DNA of 64,000 bases from Peromyscus leucopus (Eukaryota; Chordata; Mammalia; Rodentia; Cricetidae). This document shows positions 11,810 to 46,640 of this stretch, one piece after another. The translations under genes were made by a program, and so were the position numbers. The notes below the pieces were generated by a model. That model did no database searches. It saw nothing but the letters and a program-made list of their open reading frames with translations, and was not told where the DNA came from. The stretch's first letter is position 1, and every line of letters starts with the position of its first letter. The stretch covers positions 12,632,298 through 12,696,297 of the forward strand of contig NC_051068.1 in assembly GCF_004664715.2 (NCBI RefSeq), in the 5' to 3' direction.

Positions 11810-12849
11810 CCGCAGAAGCTGCTGTGATGATCGCATTGTAGGAGGAAGCGGATTGGATGATGGGGAGAGCTATTTTTATGAAATGACCTCAGTATGAATT
11901 ACTAACTCTGAGTACCGATGCCTTGCAGAGACTGTGGTAATGACCTGTCTCAGGGGATTGCACTTTTTGAAGTGTTGCAATGCGTCATTAGCTTTAGTTT
12001 AGAGTGAAGACTGAACTGTGGGTTAAATGATGGATTCCTTGACAACGGTGGAACCAACTGTGCAGCCCCTGAGGGTGGGTCCTGCAGCTCTCAGCCAGGG
12101 CTTTCTGTCTGTGATTCTGGGTAACTGCTTCCTGGCATCCAGGAGTTAGAGATCTTTTCATCCTCCTTCACTAGTTCTCGATGCCTTCTTTAATGGGAAT
12201 ACTGAATTTGTTTATAAGCTGATTTGTTCAAACCAGGGAGTGTGGGCTACTCCTGGGTGTCCTACCGTCACTTGGCCCTCACAGCGAGGATGTAACCACT
12301 GCTAAACACAGTTTTTACCTTTTCCTTTATTCCCATTAAAACTGATGTGAAATAGTGGAAAGGCCTGTCATTATAGTCACGCATGAAGTATCTGAGTCTG
12401 GTTTCCTGCTCTGTCTCTTTACAAACATTGTCAGCCTTGAGTCTAGCAAGGAGAGCTTTCCTGCCTAAACATGAGGTGGGAGGTCTGGAAGGGATGGCCA
12501 GAGTGGGACACAGGAGGTAGATATGGCATATGGCGACATGACCATGGAGACATGACTGTGACAAATGGATCCTTAGGAGGAATCTCACTGGCTTGTCCCA
12601 CTGGAAGCTTTGACTTTAATTACATGAATTTCCTTGGGTCCCATTAAAAATGATCACTCTGTGTTAGCGAAATGTTTATGGTTCAGGTATTATGTGTGCC
12701 TCTACATTAAAAGCTGATTGACATCGTGTATGGAAATACTTAAATGGCAAGGCAGGATTGCTTCTCTGACCTGACTATGAAAAGCAAAGTGCTAACCTAT
12801 GAGTATTTCATGGATATCAGTTTTGCCATCCAGGGGACACTGAACTCCC

Positions 12850-12935
12850 ACCGGTGTGTCCTCGAACTCACAGAGATCCACCTGCCTCTACCTCCTGAGT
12901 GATGGGATTAAAAGCGTGCGCCACCACACCCAGCC
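12850..12935 (-). mobile_element. SINE B1 fragment in MFN1 3' UTR
   Basis: The antisense B1 left part 'tcgaactcacagagatccac' to 'gcgtgcgccaccacacccag'. It is read into the MFN1 mRNA in antisense orientation. Confidence 0.85.
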
Positions 12936-13490
12936 CTAGGTACACTTCTTATTTTTAAGGTATTTGAAGAATGTTATAATATCATATACCATTATTTAGA
13001 CCATAGAAATGTTTCAGAATTACTTACATTTTAGGAAAATTGGGTTTTGGTCTACAGTATTCAAATATAAACGCACATGACTATCTTTTGCTTTTATTGC
13101 TAATTTTTCACCCCCCAAATGGTACAGGCAACCAGGTGGGGTTAGGTGAAAATTACATGAAAAACCACTCTCTGAAATGGAGGTCTGCCAACCTAAGTTA
13201 CAAAGTTACAGAGCACTTGAACTTCTGGCCACATCTTTAGCATGCTACAATGTGGCTCTCTGGGTTTGATCAAGTCAGGGCTGTTGAGAACAGTGTGCTT
13301 CCGACCAGAGAAGAGGACACCTATGGCTGGGCTCACGAATGCACAGACTGTAATCCTGACTGTTATTGCTCAGTTACTACACACATACTTGATGATTTAC
13401 TGTGTATGTTTACAGTATTATTTATAAACTTTGTATGACCTTTAACTTTTTACAAAGCATTTTTATAAGTATACAAGCTTGCAAGATGAA

Positions 13491-13496
13491 AATAAA
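13491..13496 (+). terminator. MFN1: Poly(A) signal, likely MFN1 proximal
   Basis: AATAAA in 'gatgaaaataaatct', about 1.7 kb after the MFN1 stop. It is the first canonical hexamer I see on this strand after the stop. Confidence 0.6.
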
Positions 13497-13774
13497 TCTA
13501 TTTGCCTGTTAGTTGAGAAATGCAGCATTTATCTCAGTTAGTGACTCCCAGTCATTTTCCATGGTAGTCACATAAGTTCTCTTACATTGGAGGGAGGCCC
13601 TAATTACTTCTCGACTATCACTTAGTTCCTTTGGCCAGTCACAGGGTGAGATCCCTGGTGTACCACTGCCAGTGGCAGTTTGAGAGGTTTTCCGTGGTAG
13701 GCACGCAGCTTATAAGTACCCAGCCAACAGGACTCCTTGAACAGATAGAACGAATACAAACCTTTTTTGTTGTT

Positions 13775-13855
13775 TGGTTTGAGACAGGGTTTCTCTGTAG
13801 CCTTAGCTGTTTTGGAACTTGCTTTGTAGACCAGGCTGGCCTCGAACTTAGAGGT
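13775..13855 (-). mobile_element. SINE B1 fragment between the two genes
   Basis: 'gagacagggtttctctgtag' to 'ctggcctcgaact', a partial antisense B1 in the intergenic gap (about 13.52-14.26 kb). The rest of the gap has no recognised feature apart from the alternative AATAAA at 14070. Confidence 0.8.
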
Positions 13856-14069
13856 CAATACAAACACTGAATAGATTTTTCAATTTTAAAAAATGGAACT
13901 AAATTATCCCAAGGGAGCTACGGGGGAAGGATGGCTGTTGTCTCTGTGGAGACAGGGTCTCAACCTTGGGATCTTCCTCATCTAGCTCCCAGTCACTAGA
14001 ACTGCAGACCTCTTGTGCCCCCACCAAGGAGAGGAACAACCTACTTGTGGATGAGAAATCTGTGGCTTT

Positions 14070-14075
14070 AATAAA
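14070..14075 (+). terminator. Alternative poly(A) signal, possibly MFN1 distal
   Basis: AATAAA in 'gctttaataaaatgaa'. Use of this site would bring MFN1 mRNA ends to within about 0.2 kb of the GNB4 3' end on the other strand. Confidence 0.35.
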
Positions 14076-14276
14076 ATGAAAGCCAGCTTTGGGTCACTGA
14101 CACTCCAGTCTCTCCCTTCCTTTGTTTTATAAAAAAATAAAGACAGCATTTAAACAAAGGGAGTAGAGCTAACCAAGGAAGTACTGGACTTTTGAGTTTA
14201 GTTCTGGTGCTTAACTTTAAAAATCTTACTAAAATCTGACTTAAAACACGGTACAATGAAAGATGATGAAAAGCAC

Positions 14277-14282
14277 TTTATT
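14277..14282 (-). terminator. GNB4: GNB4 poly(A) signal
   Basis: TTTATT on + reads AATAAA on -. It is the only canonical hexamer I found on the - strand between here and the GNB4 stop. It implies cleavage near 14255-14265 and a 3' UTR of about 4.7 kb, consistent with the long GNB4 3' UTR I recall in other mammals. Confidence 0.7.
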
Positions 14283-16255
14283 GATTACAGATTACAGGAC
14301 CAGCTCACTACAACATTTCACAAGCAACTGTACAAATAAAGGAGTGAGTCACTGTTACATCTCAGAATACTGCTGAATCCTGGCCCAAGTCCTCTGCTTG
14401 CATGGTCAAGCTTTAGACATATGCCTGACTTGGCTTCGTTGTGGAAATACTTGAGGACATTTCCAAGGTGCCTTATAGGAAAGTACTCAAACCAGCTTCA
14501 GGACACACTTGAAGTGTGGGCCATCTCATGGCTTCAGTGAGACGATGCAGATGTTCAAAGAGAAGCCTCTTGGGTGAGAAATGGTAGGCTAGAGCACCAC
14601 TGTATAAAGACAGAAAGGCTTGCACAACCTCCCGCTGTGCCACTGAAGTCCTAGTTAACAGACCATGTGCTGGAAGATTCTGTTGGGTACATTTCATACT
14701 AGTTGTAATGCTACATTATTATACCTGTTTTACAAAGCCAGCCATTGGGTTTAAGAAAGAAAAAAAAAAACCTTTTAGAAAATACTCAAGATGGAAAATA
14801 TTTCCTAAATCTAAGATGCTCCATCAGTCTGGCTGACAGTGCTGACTTAAGCCTCCTGTGAGCACCGCTGTAACCAGTGAAAAGCAGGAGCCGAGCTCCT
14901 GTGTGCTTCACGTTCCGCAGGATCCGATTGAAGATCATCTTTGTCAAATGACAGACTCACCTGTGGGTGGCTCTTACATTTCTAACGGAAGCTTAGACAT
15001 CATTTTAAATCATGCTTTCCACAGTGGCCAGAGGAAAAAACATCTGGACACAGTTCTTAAGTATTTGTGCAAGTCTGATGTGATCTGCAGATTCTAAAAG
15101 AATGTTCCTTATTGAAACGATGGCAGGTCCATCTGGGGGATTGCTTATTCAGTTTTCTAGGCTAGTCAACGGTTTAAAATACAGGACATTTACATCCACT
15201 TAATTTCCCTGATAGTTGCATTTCTAAAACAAAGTCTTAGTTTTACTACTAAATCTAAGTCATCTACAGGATTGGCGAGTACTTTCAACAACAGAATGAT
15301 CATGTTTATGGCTGTTTTTAAGATAGGATTTCTTTTCCTTTAAAAAAGGATTTAAATTATGTGTGTGCAGGTGTCTGAGGAAGCCAGAAGAGGGCTTTGG
15401 ACCCCTTGAAGTTACAGGCAGGTGTTAGCCACCTCCACTGGGAACTGTTCTCAGGCCCCCTGTGAGAATAGCAAGCAGGTTTAACCACTGCTTTCTCTCT
15501 CCAGTCCCTGGGACAAGGTTTCCATCTGATATCCCCAGTGACTGGCCTCAAATCTCAGTGATCCCTCTGTCCCAGCCTCCCAAGTAAAGGGTTACAGGCC
15601 TACACTAGTTCACTTCTTTTTTAACAGATTAATCCTTAACAGAAGCACATCAGTCAGCTTGCTAAGTCTAAATTAAAATGACAGCTACTGACGAGACCCG
15701 CTCTTCAAGAACCAGACCCCACCACTTGGCATTTATGAACTTGGAATTCAGTACAGTACATGTGTACCACTTCAAGTGCAAGCTAGTTAGGGACCTGGGA
15801 CGTTACACGGAGCACAGCAGCCAAAATGAAGCTTGCTCATCTCCAGGTGGAGACGGCCTTGCCGGACAGCACACGGCGCTACATTGTTTTAGAAAAGCAT
15901 GTGTGCCTTTAAAATACTCTTGGGGAAAGCGGCACAGTGGTGAATGCCTGCGGACCCAGTTAGAGGCCAAAGCAGGAGCCACGGCAAAATGTTAAAAATC
16001 TTGTCCATCTCAAGACCATTTCTGTTTGATGTTATGCACGCTATGCGTCAACCCGCTAAGGCACATATATAGGTTAATTTTGGGAAGTCTCAGGCAATCC
16101 AATGTATTTAGCCACAACAGAAACTGCAAAGAAACCCTAAAGGCACCAACCAGTAGAAAGCAGCTTGAGGAAGGTCATTGCTGTCTCAAATGTCAGTGCT
16201 GTGTGCAGTCAGCCACATGTTCATCATGGTTCCACAACCTGAAAGTACATTCCTT

Positions 16256-16443
16256 TTTAAACAGATTTGTGTGTATGAATGTTTTGCCTGCATGCATTAA
16301 TGTGCCTGCTGCCCAAGGAAGTCAGATCCCCTGGGACTGGAGTTACAGGTAGTTGTGAGCTGCCATGTGGTTGCTGGGAATTGAACCCAGGTTCTCTGTA
16401 AGAATAACAAGTGCTCTTAACTGCTGAGCCAACTCTTCAGCCC
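16256..16443 (-). mobile_element. SINE B2 in GNB4 3' UTR (sense to GNB4)
   Basis: On + it ends 'aactgctgagccaactcttc' and contains 'ggttgctgggaattgaaccc'. It is antisense here and therefore sense within the GNB4 transcript, where B2 tails can supply poly(A) signals. I see no AATAAA in its tail. Confidence 0.85.
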
Positions 16444-18458
16444 TAAATTCCATTTTAAAACATTTAGGGCCATAGAATACCTTTAGTATGACTTTTGACC
16501 GACACACACAGCTGAGGACTGAACCCAGGGCCTTGTGCTTCAAGTACTTTACCCCAGGTTTAATCACTAGCCCCATTTTTAAATACATATTAGAAGTGCT
16601 GTTCAGAACACTGGGATGAATTCTGAGCTACACAGCAGACTTAGAGACACACCCTTTTGGGGGAGTGGTTTGATCGGTGCTTCAGCTCTGGCTTGGGTGG
16701 GGCAGGCTGCAGATGTAGCCCGGTGGTAGAGTGCTTTCCAGGCAACGGGTAAAAGCAAGGCTAGATTCTAGCCCACCGTCAGGCTTTTCTTTTTTTAAGT
16801 AAATTGTGCCCTATTTCAGAGAGCTACGCTTTACGAAGTGACCTCCCTAGTTCACAAATAGAGCAAAGGTATCCCAGAAACTAAAGATTGAGGTACACAT
16901 TCACACCTGCCATTGGTGGTCTGTTTCTCTTCAATACTGTATCTCAGTTCACCGCTACCCTGTAGGGAGCAAAGGAAGCCCTGAGCAACAGCATGTGCTG
17001 TTGACGGGTACTGCTGTGTCAAGGACCCTTGCTCCAGACCAGGGAGGACAGCAAAGCCCTCCTGGCTTGAGTATGAATGCTGATGGACTATGTAGAAAAG
17101 TCCGCCATAGCACCCTCCCTACCCCCAATGTTTACAGCCCGAAGACTGTTTCCCTGCAGAGGCTGCTCTTACAGAGATGAGCCATCCTTGTCTCCTTGTC
17201 CAGCTGCACACCGTAAACACTGTCTCCTTGTTCATCTGTGTACAGCAGCACCAACTCTGTGCTACTCCATGTCACAAATTCCTTCCTGGGAGCTGCAGTT
17301 TCTCCACAGGAGAGCCCAGTCTACATGACCCCAGCTTTCCGTGTCTGTGTGTCTGCTTTTCATTGCCTTTCTGCCCCACTCAGGTCCAACCCTGGAGCTG
17401 TGTGGCGGGAGGAGGCTCTGTCCACTGTAGTCTCTTAAGAGCAACTGACCTTAACAGGGATGCCAATTTTACCACAGCGGACACATACATAGGACCATTC
17501 ACAGTATAAGGATGAAAAGTCACAGAAACAGTTTGCGACTATTAAGGTTATAGTTACAGGTGCTCAACTTTAACAGTAAAATTGCTAAACAGCAACTTAC
17601 ATGTTACTGAGTTACAAAACAATGTGTGTGTATACATCCAAGTAACCCATGAAGGCAGCACCCAGCAAGACTTAACTCGTGTCAGTCATTTAAATTTGCA
17701 GGAGAAAACAAGAGGAGCGGCATCGCTGTTCGGTCTGGAGGCAGGACAGCCCAGTGACAGACACTTTACGGAGCAATTGGACAGCTTGCTGCGAGCTGAA
17801 CCCCTCTGAAACAATGCTTTAGGCTCGAGGGTTCAGCTCCAGACAGCCTGCAGTAAGCTACTTGGAAACAAGTGTGTCATGCTATGGAGAACAGCACTAC
17901 ACGGCAGCAGAACGCGTCCGTCAGAGGAGCTGGGGATGCAGAGCAGTTGCCTGGCGGGCACCAGGCCCCGGATTCCTTCTGCAGCACCACCAATGGGAAA
18001 GCAGAAGTGTAAGGGTACAGATCACTTATTCCAACAGATTTGACATGACACTGAATTCATGAAGCCATCTTACTACATGTAAGTCAGTGCCAGTGGCGTG
18101 GATGAGTTTACGTTTCTCAAGAATGTAAAAGGTGAGACAGTTTCCTGCCTATTACAGAGAATACTGGGCAAAAGTCTTCAGATACAGGGACAAGTCAGGT
18201 TTTGTCAAACCGGAAATACTAGTATATTCTATACACTTGGTTTCTGAAAGTGAAATTAACAGCAAGATCCAAAGGTCCAAAGGGCTCAGCCTTTTAGAAT
18301 ACCAAAAATTACATGCCAGTGTCTACTGGTTATTAATATAGTAATAATTGTAATGACACTTCAATATGTTCCTGTGTCAAAGTGAAATTCTTACCCCCTG
18401 GCCCTCACATCACCTGCCACCTCAAAGACTCAAAGGAGCACTTACTTAGATTCCTAGC

Positions 18459-18570
18459 TGGCAAAGACTGCGTCAAACCAGCCACTGGCTCCCTCAGCCA
18501 CCTCACCTCTCAGCCCTCCTAATCAGGAAGCCTTCAGGGACTCTCAAGTTAAAATGCAATGTCAGAACCC
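18459..18570. repeat. Local duplication, copy 1 (in GNB4 3' UTR)
   Basis: About 110 nt starting 'ggcaaagactgcgtc' and including 'cacctctcagccctcctaat' and 'aaaatgcaatgtcagaacc'. It matches 19891-20008 with scattered differences. It is not a SINE family I recognise. Confidence 0.8.
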
Positions 18571-19020
18571 AAGGGGACTCCTTCAGACAGCACATATATC
18601 TACATTATCACTTCTGCCTATCCTGAGTCCTGGCTCTTCCGTGATAACACTTTAAAAATGTGACATTTTTATATATACAGAGTTCAAGGGGAGTCCCTGA
18701 CAAAATGCAAACACAATGGTCATCTGCTAACGAGTGTCTGTTCTAATCTACAGAAAACCAGCACAAGCGAGTCTGTCGGGGTTAAAGTCAACACAACTGC
18801 CCAGCTAATACCCCGGCCCTTCGACCTCAGCAAGGGACCTTCATCTTGATTGTTTCTTTTACACCGTTTGGTTGTAGTTCACTGAAAGCTTCTTTTTGTA
18901 TGCATTCCTTTCAATAGAAACATCTTCATCCGCAAATAGAAGATGGAGTTTTTCTCATAGCTATAGGCTGTAGCATGGATTTCTCCACATAACCATTGGA
19001 GAACAGAAACTCTGACCCAG

Positions 19021-41875
<22,855 letters not shown>

Positions 41876-42479
41876 CCTTTGTGACTGTTTTCCTCAGGAG
41901 TCTCACGTGAAGAACTAAGAGGGGGGTGTGTGCCAATTAATTTGTATTTTAATCTGCATGGAAAGCACAGACATTTAACTTTTTAGTTCTTCCAAATGTA
42001 AATGAAACAACCAACATTACTGGAACTTAAAATTGCTTAATAAACAAACAGAGATCATCCACAAAGGGACTGTATGCAGGAGGAGGACATGGACGTTGTC
42101 AATACCAACATGGAGTCATTTCTGCCAAACCTCCCATGAAGGAGGTGCTTGTTCACACACATGTATACCTATGAAGGAATATTCAGAAATAAACTCTCTA
42201 TGAAGGAGAGCCTAGATACATACATGCCCACAAAGGGATATTCAGAATTTCTGCAGTATCCCACATAAGCGATTCCCATGGAGCCAGCTCCCCCCAGAGC
42301 CGCACCAATTCCAGACACAGCGAGTGAGCAATCCTCTTGGTTTCCAGCCTAGGTAGACAGTCCTCTTTTCCTTCCCCCTTTCTCCTCTTTTCTAATCCCA
42401 GCATCCTCAGGTGCATCCATGGGACTCCAGACACCTACCCCTCTGCTGTTCTAGAAAACCTGTGTTATGGAGAGTGTCG

Positions 42480-42870
42480 GGTCCAAAAGAAACCCAGGAC
42501 AAACGTCTACTGTGACGCCTGTCAGCACACCAAAGCACTGCTGGCCTCCAGGCTCACTGAGAACCAGCGGCCCCTCACTCGTTTCACCCCGCTCCTACGC
42601 AAACTTCACCAGTCACGGGCTTCCCTTCCGCCAGGTTCTCACTCCTAGATAACCTTGCCATCTGACCGTGAGCTGTGTGCTGTCCTTTCTCTCTGCCTCC
42701 TCCCCCGCTCCCTCCACCCCTCTCCTCTCATGGCCCAGTTCCGTCTGCTGGCCATGTGCACTTCTCTCCCTGCCCCAGACTCTTCCAGACGCCTCTGGCT
42801 GTACTCTTCTTCATATCTACAATAAAAAACCTTCTTCTCAACCATACCTTGGAGCAGTCATGTCCCCACT
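42480..42870 (+). mobile_element. LTR-like repeat, related to 34580-34960
   Basis: A C/T-rich body is followed by 'ctacaataaaaaaccttctt' (AATAAA) and 'ttggagcagtcatgt', which I associate with a rodent ERV LTR family without being sure of its name. Confidence 0.5.
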
Positions 42871-42958
42871 TTATACATCTGGTGCTGCAAAAACCCACTA
42901 TATACAGAGTTGGTCTTTCTATCATATATTTAATTTTTAATTTAATTTAATTTTTAAT

Positions 42959-43115
42959 TTTTTTGGTTTTTTTCGAGACAGGGTTTCTCTGTGTAGCTTT
43001 GGTGCTTATCCTGGAGCTTGCTTTGTAGACCAGGCTGGCCTTGAACTCACAGAGATCCGCCTGGCTCAGCCTCCCAGGTGCTGGGATTAAAGGCGTGCGC
43101 CATCACCACCTGGCT
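42959..43115 (-). mobile_element. SINE B1, antisense
   Basis: 'tttttcgagacagggtttct' to 'gcgccatcaccacctggc'. Confidence 0.92.
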
Positions 43116-43423
43116 CTATCACTTATCTTAGGTCAACAATGCTTGAAAGATGAGGGAGAGATCTTGAGATGGGGTATTTAAGACCAAACCATAGGAACTG
43201 ATAATAGACAGGTCGAGGGAGAGGCTGGCTTGTGATTTCATTCTGTCTTTTGTTTGTTTTTGAGACAGGGTCTCACCATGTAGATCAGGTTGGCCTCAAA
43301 CTCTGAGATCCACCTGACTTTGCCTGGTAGCAAGTTCTGAGATTAAGGCACACACCATGGCCAGCCTGAAGCTGGTTTGAAGGGATCCTTCTGCTTTCAC
43401 CTCCCAAGTGCTAGAATAACAGG

Positions 43424-44206
43424 TATGATGGTTTGGAGGAGAATGGCCTCAAAGTCATATATCTGAATGCTTGGTCCCCAGTTGGTGGAACTGTTTAGGA
43501 AGGATTAGGATGTGTGGCCTTGTTGGAGTAGGTGTGGCTTTGTCGGAGGAAGTGTGTCACTAGTGGTGGACTTTCAGGTTTTAAAAGCCCATGCCAGGCT
43601 CAGTCTCTCTTCTCTGCCTCCAATTAATGGATCAGAATGTAAGCTCTTGGCTACTGCTCCAGCACCATGCCTGCCTGCCTGCTGCCTATTTCCTACCATG
43701 ATGGTCATAGACTCATGTAGCTAGAGTTTTCCTGCCTTGCCCATAGTCAGGACAAATCTTTGTCACCCGCCAGTCCCACAGCCACTCAGACCCAACCAAG
43801 TAAACACAGAGACTTATATTGCTTACAAACTGTATGGCTGTGGCAGGCTTCTTGCTAACTGTTCTTACAGCTTAAATTAATCCATTTCCATAAATCTATA
43901 CCTTGCCATGTGGCTGGTGGCTTACCGGCGTCTTCACATGCTGCTGGACATGGCGGCAGCTGGCAGTGTCTCTCTGCCTCAGCCTTCTGCTTCCCAGAAT
44001 TCTCCTCTCTCCTTGTCCCACCTACTTCCTGCCTGGCCACTGGCCAATCAGTGTTTTATTTATTGACCAATCAGAGCAATTTGACATACAGACCATCCCA
44101 CAGCAGACTCATCCTCTGAAACAAGCAAGTCCTCAAATAAAGGCTTTCTTTTGTAAGTTTCCTTGGTCATGGTGTCTCTCTCGTCACAGCAATAGAAAAC
44201 TAAGAC
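43424..44206 (+). mobile_element. Interspersed rodent repeat split by an LTR insertion
   Basis: The left part 43424-43715 ('ggtatgatggtttggaggag', 'ggatgtgtggccttgttgga', 'tactgctccagcaccatgcc') continues at 44106-44206 ('cctctgaaacaagcaagtcc', 'ggtcatggtgtctctc'). It is the same family as 56512-56882 in reverse. I recognise it as a common rodent repeat but cannot name the family with confidence. Confidence 0.6.
43716..44105 (-). mobile_element. Solo LTR, mys-like, with 6-bp target duplication
   Basis: 390 bp bounded on + by 'tgtagctag' and 'cccacagca' (TG...CA). Perfect 'gactca' lies on each side (43710-43715, 44106-44111). On - it reads 'tgctgtgggatggtctgta', 'attggtcaataaataaaaca' (poly(A) signal), which I recall as typical of mys-related LTRs of cricetids. 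No internal retroviral sequence is present, so it is a solo LTR. Confidence 0.85.
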
Positions 44207-44637
44207 AAGAGGTGTGGGCCACCACACCCAACTTGGATGGCTTTACATGCAACTCAGACTTAGTACTTCAAAGCTGATCTCCACACACCCCAACTCTCCT
44301 GTATTTCAGACAATGGTAATTCTATTGCTGTAACTATTTGAGTTCAGAAACAAAAACCCTAGGAATCATTCATTTCCATTTCCCTCAGACCTTCCCGTCT
44401 ATTCCATTAGCAATCCTGTCATCTGTCCCAGGAGCTGATGGAGTCTGCCTGCCTCTAGTGCTATTAATTTGGTCAAGCCACCATCCTCTCACCTGACCTC
44501 TTCTGCCCTTGACTTTGCCCTACACCTGTCGAGAGCAGGCACTCAAAGCTGAATTCTCTCTCTGTGTATGCATGTGTTCACACATACATGTGAGCACACA
44601 CACACAAGAGCTCATGTGAAAACCACAGGACAACCTG

Positions 44638-45063
44638 GGTGTCTTAGGGTTACTACTTCAGTGATAAAACACCAAGACCAAAGCAACTTGCTGAGAGGGG
44701 AGGGTTAATTTGGCTTACACTTCCACATCACTTTTCATCATTGAAGGAAGTCAAACAGGACAGAAACCTGGAGGTGGGAGCTGATGCAGAGGCGCGCGGG
44801 GTGGGGGGGGGGTGGGGGGTTGTTTACTGGCTTGTCCCTCATGGCTTACTCAGCCTCTCAGCCTGCTTTCTTATAGAACCCAAGACCACCAGCCCGGGGA
44901 TGGCTCCACCCACAATGGGCTGGACCCTCCCCCATTGATCACTGATCAAGAAAATGCCCTACAGACTTGCCTACAGCCTGATCTTATGAAAGCATTTTCT
45001 CAATTAAGATTCCCTCCTCTCAGATGACTTTAGCTTGTGTCAAATTGGCATGAAACTATGCAG
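44638..45063 (+). mobile_element. Interspersed rodent repeat, sense
   Basis: 'gtcttagggttactacttca', 'taatttggcttacacttcca' and 'aatgggctggaccctccccc' to 'agcttgtgtcaaattggcat'. A related copy is at 58147-58440. A G-run (about 44800-44820) sits in the middle. Family name uncertain. Confidence 0.6.
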
Positions 45064-45200
45064 CACACTGGGGTATCATTTCCTAGGCCCTGTCCACCTT
45101 CTTTTGAGACAGAGTCTCTCCTACTAGCCTGGAGCTCACCAAGCAGGCTAGACTGGCAGGCTTATCAGCACCAGAGATCTGCATGCCTCTGCCTCCCCGT

Positions 45201-45560
45201 TGTTATGTGATAATATTTTTGTACACTGTGAAGATGAGTCTCTGCCAAGGCACCTTCGGATTGGTTTAATAAACAGCTGAACGGCCAATAGCTAGGCAGA
45301 AGAGGATAGGCAGGACTTTTGGGAAGAGATAGGAACTCTGAGAAGAGAGGTGGGATTTGCTAGCCAGACAGAGGAACTGGGATGTGCTACTGTACTGAGG
45401 AGAGGCAACGAGACACGTGGCAGAATGCAGATTAATACAAACAGGTTAATTTAAGTTTTAAGAGCTTTTGGGAACAAGCCTAAGCTCAGGCCAAGCTTTC
45501 ATAATTAATAAGTGTCTGTGTCATGATTTGGGAGCTGGTGGTCCAAAAGGCTCAATTACA
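45201..45560 (+). mobile_element. Solo LTR-like element, sense, inside a B1 relic
   Basis: 360 bp from 'tgttatgtgataat' to 'ctcaattaca' (TG...CA), with 'ttggtttaataaacagctga' and 'acggccaatagctaggcag' (CCAAT and AATAAA-type signals), shared in style with 51809-52294. It splits an antisense B1-like piece (about 45105-45200 and 45561-45600) within 'tctgcctccc/ccagcattgggatt'. No clean target duplication is seen. Confidence 0.7.
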
Positions 45561-46555
45561 TCCCAGCATTGGGATTACAAGCTCACTACCAAACTTGGTT
45601 GTTCGTCTGTTTGTCTGGTTGGTTTTTTTATGTAGGTTCTGGAGATGAACTCAGATCTCCATGCTTGCAGGGCAAACACTTTACCAATGGGATCTTCTCC
45701 CCAGCCCTAACGCTGAACTCTTGACCTCTACATGCAGAGGCCAGGCAGCAGCGTTCAGTCTCTCTCTCTCATATTCCCACACACCCTACGCGCCCCCACC
45801 CCTCTCCTTCCCCCAGCTCTTGCTGCTCCCTGGGGACACCCAGTGAGCTCTAGCCTGCGTGCTTTCCTCTCTCTGGAATGCTCCTGCCCCTGACATTTTC
45901 AGTGCAGGTTCCCCTGGCCTGGTCAGCTGTCACCCCTGCACACCCCTGCACACCCCTGCACACACCACTCTCACTAGCAAGACCTTGCCTTACTTCCAAC
46001 ACTACTTAGTCTGTATTTGCTTATTTGTGGTCTGTTTCCGCCCAACAAAATGTACTGACTCGAGGCAGGGCCTTTCTTCGCTTCATTCTTTACCACAGAA
46101 TCAGCTCCTAAGACACTTTGGTCTCCAGTAAATAAACTAATTTGAAATAGCTTAAGAAATAAAGAAAATTTACTCTTTAGAGTTATAGAAGTCACAGTGG
46201 CAAAAGGCAAGAATATTACTATGTCAGGAGGAGAAGCTGTACCTTACAATACCCCACGCCCTATCTACGTCTTATGGTGCTTGTTTACCATACTTTTTTT
46301 AAAAAAATCTTCTCTACTTCCTGTATATTAGGAATGAGATCTGGAGGCTACAGTATATTCAGGTTCAATATCCATATTTGGCAAGAATCCTTGTTGGTGA
46401 TGCTGAGAAAGTCAGAATGATTTACTACATTCAAGAAGAGGAGCCAGATGTTAGCAATGTAATCTATTAAAGTCCCCACTTTCAACCAACAACTGATCTT
46501 TTCTATTTACTAACTGGATCCTTATTATCACTGGCTAACCATGCCCAAGTCTCTC

Positions 46556-46640
46556 CCCTGGGGAGAGAGAGAAGAGAAGAGGAGGGAGGGAGGGAGGGGG
46601 AGAGGGGAGGGAGGAAGAGAGAGAAAAAGAGAGAGCACGA
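46556..46640. repeat. Purine-rich GA tract
   Basis: 'ggggagagagagaagagaag' and related GGGA/GA repeats. Confidence 0.85.

Larger units (their letters stand above)
11810..13515 (+). other. MFN1: MFN1 3' UTR (probable)
   Basis: This is non-coding sequence after the MFN1 stop. A canonical AATAAA at 13491-13496 suggests cleavage near 13510-13520. A second AATAAA at 14070-14075 could give a longer form. The UTR contains an antisense B1 fragment (about 12850-12935). The rest is AT-rich single-copy-looking sequence with several ATTTA-like runs. The 3' end is inferred from signals only. Confidence 0.7.
14260..19020 (-). other. GNB4: GNB4 3' UTR (long)
   Basis: This is non-coding sequence from the GNB4 stop to the inferred poly(A) site. 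Much of it looks single-copy (16.9-18.9 kb). Embedded repeats include B2-like sequence at about 15350-15490 and a clear B2 at 16256-16443. Both are antisense to the + strand and therefore sense in the GNB4 mRNA. There is also an ID-like stretch near 16702-16765 and one copy of a local duplication (18459-18570). No open frame here looks like a gene. Confidence 0.75.
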
